Assembly (NCBI RefSeq): GCF_012489685.1
Contig: NC_080043.1
Span: forward strand, 66,705,920 to 66,769,919
Reading direction: 5' to 3'
Source of the DNA: Lotus japonicus
Lineage: Eukaryota > Streptophyta > Magnoliopsida > Fabales > Fabaceae
DNA length: 64,000 bases
Below, in pieces: positions 55,229 to 64,000 of the stretch. The translations under genes were made by a program, and so were the position numbers. Positions within the stretch are counted from its first letter, which is position 1; every line of letters starts with the position of its first letter. Under the pieces are notes generated by a model that made no database searches, was not told where the DNA came from, and saw only the letters and a program-made list of their open reading frames with translations.

Positions 55229-56803
55229 CTACCTAGTGATTATCTGATACACTGGTTATTATGTATAATAAGTGGCTACATTATAAGAGCTATGCATTTA
55301 GCTTAAATGTGTGGCACCAATGTTGTTGTGGTTTTTTCTTATGGTAAAATAACAATCGCTTAGTGCAAAATTAGATTCTCTTTTAAGATTTTGGATTACT
55401 AGAGGTGATAGATAAGTCATATATATTCTGCAAGACTTTATTAAAAATAGTATCTAAAAATTTACTTCAACATCTACTACTTCTTATTCTTCCACCACTG
55501 TAGCTAAAAGACATCCTATTGCGTTTTGACACGTGTCCAGCCTTCTTTTAATTATTTTTTTCCAACTTTGCAGGGCCCATACGACGTCGTTTCTGAATTT
55601 AGGTTTGGTTCTCCTCATCTGCCATGAACGATTTTCTTTTGCGTGTAACCTTTCCCTTTCTACCTGCTCCTCCTGCTCCGCCGAACCATCCATCACCTCT
55701 TGATTTCTCTTCCACAACCGTCCTTTTCTCCACATCAAACCGAAACTCTAGCACTGATTCTGTGTTTTCGTTCCTATTTCTACCCACTTCTCACCAATCC
55801 ATCGATTCTGTCTTCTCCGATTGATCTGGCTTTACTTTCGGCCGCCGGTGCACTGTTACGCCGATTCGGTGGCTCCATTCATGGTCCAACACCTCCATCG
55901 ATCTACTGTTGCTTGCTCATCCTTCTCTCATTTCATTACAGTTCCAAGGAGTAAATCACGGCTAGACTATCTTTAAAGCCAGTACCTTCGTACCTTCATT
56001 CATCTGTATTTCTATTCCCTTCATTTTTTTTGTTCTAATTTGCATTTTGTAATACTCATTTTATAGATTCAAGTACCTACCACTGATAGAGTTGTAGGTC
56101 TGCCAGAAAATCTGTTCAATTTTGCTATAAATACCCCATGTTGTGAACCCCTCATTCATCTGCTTTCCCATATCCCATTTGCTTATTTCCACTGATTTCC
56201 CCAATGTCTGCACCTTTCAATTCAATTCGAAGCTTATCCAGAACTTTTTACTTATCGCATTGTATTGTTAGTATTGGGTATTATTCTGAAGCATTGTATT
56301 GTTAATGAAACTGTAATGAAATCTCGAATATTATATTGTATTGTATTGTTAAGAATTGTATTGTTAATATTAGGGAAAAGGAGAGAAGCATTGAAGATCT
56401 GAGCAAAGGTTATTATGAAGTGGGAGATGTTTGCTAATGGTGAACTTACTAAACCATATGCCTTGCAATCTCACTGGCTTTCCACTATATAGTGTTCTAT
56501 TTACATTCTAGCATAATTGTTTATGTAAAAGTTGTTATTTGATTTGGTCCTTTTACTTTTAACCTTTCCAACTAAGTAATTTTACAGCACAAAAGTAATC
56601 GCTAGACTAAAGATTGATTTTTAATGTCTATGTTTGCTTCTTGGTGTCAAACCTTAGTTAGTGATAGTTTCTTTCATTGCTTGGACAAAGGTTCTTGAAT
56701 TTTGAAGCACACATTTCCTGATTCTGTTTATTATTCTACAGTTTTATTTATTCAGGTATATGGTTATTATTAAATGAATTGAGGCTTTATATTTCATATG
56801 TAG
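55229..56803. other. No confirmed gene; possible 5' region of a gene fragment
   Basis: 55490-55960 is CT-rich and GC-richer than its surroundings, like a plant leader or first exon (CCTGCTCCTCCTGCTCCGCC). No frame in it matches a known protein. 55960-56800 is AT-rich intron-like DNA leading to the exon at 56804. Confidence 0.3.
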
Positions 56804-56946
56804 TGTTGGACATTTTTGCTCCTCTTCAAAGTGTCAATAACACAACCATAGAAATACCTATGCTTCAACTTGGAGTGGATGAAAGCTATAACTTGCTGAT
56901 TTCTAAAGCCAAGGAGGGTTCTGTTGCTGGGGAAGTCACAATTGAG
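56804..56946 (+). pseudogene. Orphan exon resembling beta-hexosaminidase
   Basis: The exon-like stretch between TAG (56801-56803) and GTAGGT (from 56947) encodes LDIFAPLQSVNNTTIEIPML then QLGVDESYNLLISKAKEGSV and AGEVTIE. L-G-x-D-E-S-Y-x-L-L followed by G-E-x-T-I-E is typical of the N-terminal domain of plant beta-N-acetylhexosaminidase, just before ANTVYGALRGLETF. The following exons, with the GH20 catalytic acids, were not found in the next 3 kb. The neighbouring DNA is intron-like. It is most likely a duplicated or transposon-carried fragment. Confidence 0.5.
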
Positions 56947-59900
56947 GTAGGTTCCTCTCTGATTGCAACTTGTGAATTCAACTTTTCTTTTCTGGTGTTA
57001 CTGGATTCAAATATTCACTGATTCTTCTGCATTTCTTTTTTCTGCTTAATTTTATATTTTGGAATTAAAGTTGATTGTTAGAATTTAGAACCTCTTGAGT
57101 CTCCATCACCAACGGAATGTGCAAATTACAAGTTACTAGAACCTTTGGAAACTTTTCATGTGGAAAAGTTGTATGACTCTCCCATTTGTAGAAAGTAGAA
57201 GTTAAAGTGCATTGCATCACCCTGCTTTTCTAACTGCAAAAAGGTTGAATTGAAGGTGGTTTTTGTTTTTATTTCTTCTTTTTTAAGAGCTTTCCTACTT
57301 TCCCTTACTAGGAAAGTGTGATCCAACACTAGCCTAATATTTCTATGATTACAGTATAGAAATATTATATATCAGTTATATTAGCATCAATAATTACTCA
57401 AGTGTATTTTAGGTTTTTTTTTCTCCATAAGATTGGCAAGTCTGTAATCAACTCTGTCATTGTATAGGAGCTAAGATGTCAGCAATTTACTAAAATGTAT
57501 CTCCTTCTTATACTTTTGCACTGTGGCTTGACAATTTACTAAGGAAGCCACTAATCAAGAAGTTTATGTATAAGCCTAACTTCAATGCATGATTTATTGA
57601 GTCAGTTTACTGGAACATAGAAGGACTTTGCAGAACTTTTCAGCCAAAACAGTGTTGAAGGCTATCAAGATAGGCTATCATGTTTTCAGCTTATTTATGT
57701 TTTCATGTTTTTTCGAGTTTAATTATTTTAAATTTGATTGGGTAGGACAAGTATCTCTTATGCTTCGTGCCCTATGATATGAAATGATTTGATATCTCTC
57801 TTCAAAGTTCAAACCCAGCTGTGATTATTTTTTATTTTGTTATTATGCTTTAGTGGTTTAATGTGTAGGATACTTTATTTCTGAAAAGAAAGAAAGAAAC
57901 AAGAATGTAAAAATCAGCACAGATTAATATTTAATAAAGATAATTAGAAGGCAAAGTCTAACATGATATTAAAGGCTCTATGAAAACCCACTAAATAAAA
58001 TCTGCAAGGACTTACTATGTTCTTTAGAGGTCCTTTGGTGGATATAAAATGTGTGTCAATTGTTATCATGGTACTTTTTTTATTATTGTATTACTTTAAA
58101 AACAATGTCTTTTTGTTCAAGTTAATTTTAAATAAACAATGTAATTTATAAGTAGTTTAGCTATATAAGTACTGATTAGTTTTCTTTGAACAATGTAATT
58201 TTCTAATGTTTTTTTAATATATTTCCCTGGATTTCAGATTTCTATACCATTGATGGTTCATTTGTTAATTTAGTGTCATTAAGTTACACTTTCAATTGTA
58301 TTTGGCATTTTGATGTTGAGGTTCTGATCAAATCACTAAAAGTTATGATTTTAAAACTGAAAGCTAAAAGATGTGGCTTTATAGAATGCCTAATGATGAA
58401 GGGAACATGTATAGGTTGCAAGATAAGCTTTTTAGCAACTGTGTAAGCCTAAGTACTTACCTTTTACAGGGTTGTTAGGCTTAAGGAGCAGAAGATCCAG
58501 GTCAAGAATTACTGATGTAATGTAACATTGAAAAGAAATTTATGACATGGATGCTATTTTGCTGGTAGCAGGTTGGTGGCAGTTTGTGGTGTTGTGGTGA
58601 GTGAAGGTTGTAGATAAAGCATGAAAGTTGGTTAAGCATGAAATCTTCTTTTATCTATAACTTATCTTGAACTCATTGAAAAATTCTTTTATTCATCTTT
58701 TTACAGCTCTCCCTGATTATTATACCTATGATGAAACTACAGATGCAAATTCAAGTTCTCATCAGAAAATGAAACATGTAACTAAAGCAAACATATATCA
58801 ATAAGGTTATCATGTCTGATCGAGTGCATTTCTATGAAATCCAACCCTCTCTTATTTTCACTTGATCTGGATAGCAATATTTTTTGTTTTAACTTCAAAT
58901 TATTTTCCAAATAGTATGAATAAGATTGTCATTCACCTAAAATGACTTTGCTTTTCAAGGGTTGGATATAAGAACCAACATGTGCAGAAGACACTATGTG
59001 AACCTGTTGTTAATTTTATGGTTACTGTCAAGGGATATTTAGGCGGAAACATTTTATCTTTTCATCATTGGTGTGTGGTAAATGTGTGTATTTCAAACTA
59101 TTTGTTAACATTCGCATTTCTTATGTGATTTTCTAACTCATGGAAGTGATATCCCTGTGGTTTTAATTGCTATTTGGTACAGAATTTAAAGGGAGCATAT
59201 ATCTAAAGGAAAGAAAAGGGTGCATATATCTTGATGATGGTCAACCTTCGATGATGACGCTTCTTGTCATCTACTTAGTTTGATAACAGTCAACCAGTGA
59301 CATTGGGAGTTTGTTAATGTTCTTCATATTTTAAGTAGTTGACTAGCTTTTGAAAACTATAATTAGTTTAGTTTGAGATTACAGTTGGATCTCTTTCTTG
59401 ATATTTTGTAAATATATTTGAATGTTATTTGTGAGTACTATGGTCATGATCATGCATAGGACATGACTTTTTTTTTGAGAATTTAGAATGTCAGGTTCTA
59501 GCAGAATAGTTACATGGGTTCATTAGCAATATTCAGGAAATGCACATGCATTCAGTAGCAACATTGGAGGTGTGAATATAATGTTATCATCTGTTCCCTT
59601 TTATGATCCCTTTCATATATGAGTATTTCACTTAACACCGTAAAATAATTTCTGAAGCAAAACCTCTGTTTTGTATGGTATAGAAAAGCATTATGGATGA
59701 GTCTGGCTGTTTGGGTTACTGAATCATTGTGTAAACCAAACTTGCCACAAGAAGAATGTATAATGAAACTAGAGATGAGTTTTCTGTTCAAAAAAGAAAA
59801 CAGAATAAAATATACAGTGAAATAATACGTACTTAGGACAAACACATTGAGAAATGATGAAAGCTCATCTAGATGGATACTTTAGACTACACCACTACTT

Positions 59901-60225
59901 ATTTAAATAACTTCAAAATAAGTTCCAAAGACGCAGATTCAAATGTCCATACTGACCATACCTTAAGCAATATAATCAAAGGTTTTACATGAAACCACTA
60001 TTGTAGAACATGGTGAATCTAAGAGTGTTATTAAGTAAATATCTTATATTAGAGCTAAAGACGAGAAAATATCTTATATAAGAGATATTCCCGTGCATAT
60101 TAAGAGTGGTTGATTCTCAACACTATATATATTATTTTCAAAATATAATAAGAGATATTCCTATTTTTTTGTAGTGAATTTAGAAAAAATTCAAATATAT
60201 GGATAATATATTATTCTCTGAATTT
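56947..60225. other. Gene-free, intron-like AT-rich DNA
   Basis: T-rich, 60-70 percent AT by eye, with scattered CAG and GT sites but no long frame and no domain. It could be a remnant of the introns of the hexosaminidase fragment. From 60000 on it becomes repeat-like. Confidence 0.4.
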
Positions 60226-61105
60226 ATGATTCAAAACTGTGAACAATCAAATGAGACAAGGACCATGCATCGCACGGGTAACGAGATAATTTTCCAGTGT
60301 TCGTATAAATATTTTTCTTATAGTTTCAAATATCTCCCTTATAAACTAATATGTTCTTATGTGTGCACCGTCAGTGTGAACTTTGTTTACACAGTCACCC
60401 AGTTGAATTCCGCCACAACAGCAAATATATTTTTGTCTTAATTAAAATTTAATGTGAAAATTATTATTGCGCATATGTGGCATGTTGTGATTGGTTGTCA
60501 GTGTAAAATTGTTTTACACTGACAGTGCATATCAGTTAAACTCAAACATTTAAACATAAACATAAGATAATAACGATATATAAGTTTTTGACTAATTAAA
60601 CGTGTATGTCTTAGTAAATAAATCATTGTATTATTCCACATATATCAAATTCTCAATAATTATAGTTTTTTTTTCTAAATTCAAATATATTAATATATTA
60701 ATAATAATAGAGAGACTTAACTCGAGAATAGGACAAAGAGGAATACAAAAACAAAAGTCCTCAATCATCCACAAGAATACACAATCACTTAACCATCCCT
60801 AAAAGATATAAACAACAAGAACCTCCCTAAACAAAAAGAAAAAAAAAATCAATGGATGCAAAAACGAAGACCTAAGTCTGATCTAAAAGCCAACATCAAG
60901 ACCATAACATCGCTCAAGGCGGCCGCCACCCCTCCATTTCTTCAGCCAGACCACGGATAGCAGCCTCGTCCCCACCGTCAAACGTACAACCCACAAGCTT
61001 ACTAAGCATCCACGCCTTCGTGGCCCATGTCCAATAACGACCACGATGAGTGGAGTTGGTAAAAAATTATCCGTGCATCGCACGGACAAACGGGAATAAT
61101 CCTAG
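60226..61105 (+). mobile_element. Helitron-type 3' ends, partial
   Basis: CCGTGCATCGCACGG (61070-61084) and CTAG (61102-61105) followed by T form a Helitron 3' end like those at 31375-31399 and 32564. A second, incomplete hairpin GCATCGCACGGGT is at 60267-60281 without a clean CTAG. 60700-61060 is a C/A-rich dispersed repeat. The 5' border is unknown; the start given is only the first related motif. Confidence 0.45.
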
Positions 61106-61496
61106 TGTATCTTAAACAACAACATTAAAATCAATACATTTTTTAACTTGTGATGTAGTTTTTGGATTTTGAGGACTTGAGAATATGTCTTCTATTAAGC
61201 GTTTGCGTCTTAGATGTTGGAAGCTGGAAGCACTGTGCAATATTCTTCATGCTAGTTGTGAGCGATGGAGTTGTTTTCTAAATTTTGAATCCTTAAATCA
61301 AATCAACTGATAGCCATGGTTAACTAATCTCAAACAGAAACCCTAAAAAATATTTTGTGAAACAATACATAACAAACATGACTGTTGAAATATTTTGTGA
61401 GCTAAGGCAAATTGTGCGTAAATTTCATTATCTTGTTCTCCATTCACAGTTACATGTTTGCTCAATTTCAAGAGGATGATGAAGACAGGCACAAAT
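61106..61496. other. 3' flank of the PPR gene
   Basis: AT-rich, downstream of the PPR stop on the minus strand. No other gene seen. The poly(A) site is not obvious. Confidence 0.4.
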
Positions 61497-63546
61497 TCAC
61501 TCATCGACATTCCCCACCACTTGATCAGCTATTTTTATGACCTTAGTTAAAGATAGGTAGGTTTTGTCATCAGGAGTAATAATCCCTTTACTAACCATTT
61601 TTTTGAGGAGCTCTTGAGCGTGCTCAACTTCACGGTTTTTGCACAAGCCTTGTATAAAAGCGATGTAAGTGGTACTGGTAGGATCAAATCCTATCTTCAA
61701 CGTTTCATCACGGACTCTAAAAGCATCTTTCATATCACCTCTTTTACTGTAACCACTAATGAGTATGTTGTAACTAATATGACGAGGTTTGATCCCCCTA
61801 TCCATCATCTCATCAAGAAGTTTCTGAGCTCCTCCACTTTCCCCTCATCGCAGTACCCTATCATCAATGTACTATAAATGAATTCATCAGGAAGGACCTT
61901 CGCGTTATCCATCTCTCTTAAGAGTTGAAATGCACGATCAATATTACCATTTTCACAGTGGCCATTTATCAAGGCATTATATGTTACTAGTGTGGGCTGA
62001 ATCCTTCTTTCCACCATTTCATCATAAAGGCTAAAGGCTTTATTGGCTTCCCCGCATCTGAAATACCTGTTAATCAATGTGTTGAAAGTATAAACATCTG
62101 GCTTCATTCCTTTTTCTTGCATTTCTTTTATCATATTCTCAACTTCCCCCATCTTCCCTTCCTTAAACAGTGCATGAATAAACAAATTGTAAGTTACAAG
62201 CGATGGCTCTATCCCTTTGTTTATCATCTCATCCTTGTATGCAAAAGCCTTAGCCAGATCCCCTTCATTGCAGCAACCATAAATCAAGGTATGATATATT
62301 ACTAGTGTGGGATGAATCTTTCTTTCCACCATTTCATCATAAAGGCTGAAGGCTTTCTTGGCATCATTGCATCTGAAATACCCGTTAATCAACATGGTAT
62401 AAGTAAAAGCATCTGGCTTCATTCCTTTTTCTTGCATTTCTTTCATCATATTCTCAGCTTCCTCCATCTTCCCGTCCATAGACAGTGCATGAATAAACAC
62501 ATTGTAAGTAAAAAGAGATGCCTCTATCCCTCTACTTATCATGTCATCCCTGTATGCAAAAGCCTTAGGCAAATCACCTTTACTGCAGAAGCCACGAATC
62601 AAGGCATTATATGTTATATCATTCGGCACCAAGCCAGACTCTAACATCTTATAAAGTAAATCAGATGCCTCCTCAAGCCTTCCTTCTTTACACATCTCAA
62701 CAATCAAAGGAGTATAGGTGAAAGAATCTGGTTCAATTCCTTCATCTTTCATCGCCCAAAACAACGCACAAGCCTCTTCGAACTTCCCTCCGTCAAAGTG
62801 CTTGGAAATGAGTGTGTTATAGGTTAAACTTAAAACACCAGGCTTCAACCCAAGAGCCTTCATGTGCCCAATAAGCTCCTTAGCCTTTTTCAGCTTCCCT
62901 TCCTTGCACAAGGCATTGATCATAATGTTTAAAGTGAACACACTCGGTTTAATCTCTGCATTGTTAGTTATCTCATTATACAGATCCAAAACCATTTGGG
63001 TTCTATCCAATTTGAGGAACAGACTCAACATTCGATTGCAAGTTTCAATCATTGGCAGAATCCTTTTTTCCTTCATCAAGTAGAAGCACAGCACTCCAGA
63101 GCCTCATCAGGCTTATTGAGTACACAATAAGCCCCGATGAGAAGATCAAAGACGACGGTGGTGTCGACGTTGAGACGCTCCCGGGTACGGGCCAGTTCGT
63201 CGAGATTTGAGGTTGGGTTGGCGGCGCCGGTGAGAATCAGGGGGTGGAGGAGGTGGTGGGTGAAGGGATTGAGGGGCGGGAGGGTACAGAGGATGCAAAT
63301 GGCGTGGCATCCTGTGGTGAGGTCAAGGGAGGTGAGCACCGAGGAGAGGATGGAAGGGGTGAGGTGTGGGGAAAGGTGTTCGATGAAATGCCGCTGAGAA
63401 GATTCGATTTCTTGAGTGGACTTGGTGAGCGGGGAGAGTGTAGTGGGCGTGGGAACAGCGAGGGAGGAGAAAAAGCGTGCTTGGGAGTTGAGGATGAGGG
63501 TTTTGGGTGAAAAGGGTTTCGAACTGAAGAATTTAAGTGATTTCAT
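61497..63546 (-). CDS. P-class pentatricopeptide repeat protein, At2g15630-like, with two frameshifts
   Basis: Minus-strand, intronless as is usual for PPR genes. It starts MKSLKFFSSKPFSPK at 63546 with a basic, Ser/Phe-rich, acid-poor N-terminus typical of mitochondrial import. About 14-15 PPR units of 35 residues follow (for example TYNALIRGFCSKGDLPKAFA), ending DQVVGNVDE at 61497. P-class PPR proteins bind organelle RNA. The order and the GDxxxAFAYRDxM and RGIKPxHISYNxLISGYSK blocks resemble Arabidopsis At2g15630, from memory. Two single-base frameshifts, at about 63080-63095 and 61800-61840, break the frame though both sides align with the family. This is either a recent pseudogene or two sequence errors. 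A 105-residue block is duplicated inside. Confidence 0.85.
61961..62590 (-). repeat. 315-bp tandem duplication of three PPR units
   Basis: Two adjacent blocks 315 bp apart share, for example, CTTTCCACCATTTCATCATA at 62007 and 62322 and TTCCTTTTTCTTGCATTTCT nearby. In protein they are KMxExEN(M)xKEMQEKGMKPD ... KAFSLYDEMVER twice. 315 bp equals three 35-residue units, so the frame is kept. Copies differ at a modest number of sites. Confidence 0.85.
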
Positions 63547-64000
63547 GATGAATGTGAATAATGTTGAGGGAATGACAACTTCTGAGGAAGCTAGGGGATG
63601 TGTAATAATACCTGTGTTTCAAAATCCTCTAATTTTGGGAGAAATTGCCATAATAAGGCCATTCCTAAAATTTGTATATGCTTCATTGAGTTGATTCGTT
63701 AAATCCAAAAACTTTTCCAAAATTTAACCCTCAATCAACGTTTTTCATTACTTGTATAAAGTTAGAGATTAATGGAAATACGTGTAATGTCACTTTACAC
63801 AAGCATCCAATAACCAATCAAAGGGTAAGAATGTGTCACGTTAATTAATGAAATTAAATAAATAAATAAAATTCTCACATCTTTGAAATCCGATTGGTTG
63901 ACGGAGTAAAAAAAAATTACATTGTTAGTGCATAAAAATTAAACTTATATAAAAATAATGGAAATATATAAAGATAAAACCTAAGAAAACCATTTTTTTC
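63547..64000. other. Upstream region of the PPR gene
   Basis: No gene seen. AT-rich with an AAATAAATAAATAAA run near 63850. The PPR promoter should lie here on the minus strand, but no clear TATA box was identified. Confidence 0.35.

Noticed and set aside
55484..55954. Short frames in the CT-rich region after the second sulfotransferase
   Set aside because: No family match and compositional bias; at most a leader region.
62117..63694. Plus-strand frames over the PPR gene
   Set aside because: They are shadows of the PPR repeats on the opposite strand.

Overview
This window is nuclear DNA of a flowering plant. The evidence is intron-split host genes, a P-class pentatricopeptide-repeat (PPR) gene, two plant-type cytosolic sulfotransferases, a neprosin-domain gene, and a dense nested mixture of plant transposable elements. 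The repeat types suggest a eudicot, perhaps a legume; that is inference. No rRNA, tRNA, CRISPR, plasmid or bacterial feature was found.

Host genes are few. They are the 3' part of a neprosin (DUF239) gene at 453-2453 (+); an intact single-exon sulfotransferase at 26335-27381 (-); a paralogous intact sulfotransferase at 54191-55228 (+); an orphan exon resembling beta-hexosaminidase at 56804-56946 (+); and a mitochondrial-type PPR gene at 61497-63546 (-). The PPR frame is broken by two single-base shifts and contains an in-frame duplication of three PPR units. The two sulfotransferases are close paralogues in inverted orientation. About 27 kb of transposon-rich DNA now separates them.

The rest is mobile DNA, often nested to two or three levels. 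At 2858-6790 lies a minus-strand LINE, cut by a long-inverted-repeat transposon (4171-6545, 8-bp target duplication) that itself holds a PIF/Harbinger-type element (4504-5557, TAA duplication). At 7171-11226 a terminal-inverted-repeat element carries a decayed plant-mobile-domain (PMD) gene and arrays of short GTGCG palindromes. At 11626-14424 is a 2.8-kb solo LTR. At 15281-22352 is a deleted Ty3/gypsy element of Tat type, with gag, a protease remnant, an integrase tail and an antisense coiled-coil ORF. At 23440-25000 is a decayed Ty1/copia pol with a 289-bp solo LTR in it. At 28027-31399 is a non-autonomous Helitron with textbook ends. At about 33430-47290 is a second Tat-type element with gag-protease-RT-RNase H-integrase plus an antisense ORF, interrupted by three separate solo LTRs. 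At 49460-52795 is a long-TIR element with a Mutator-like element nested inside it (perfect 9-bp duplication).

I see no sign of a new enzymatic system. The most unusual items are: the antisense extra ORFs downstream of integrase in both Tat elements; a solo LTR flanked by a 93-bp perfect direct duplication instead of 5 bp; palindromic short-motif arrays in the PMD element and in a GCCTCTCCAGGC array; a transcription-unit-like hairpin inside the PMD element; and the recent 315-bp duplication in the PPR gene.
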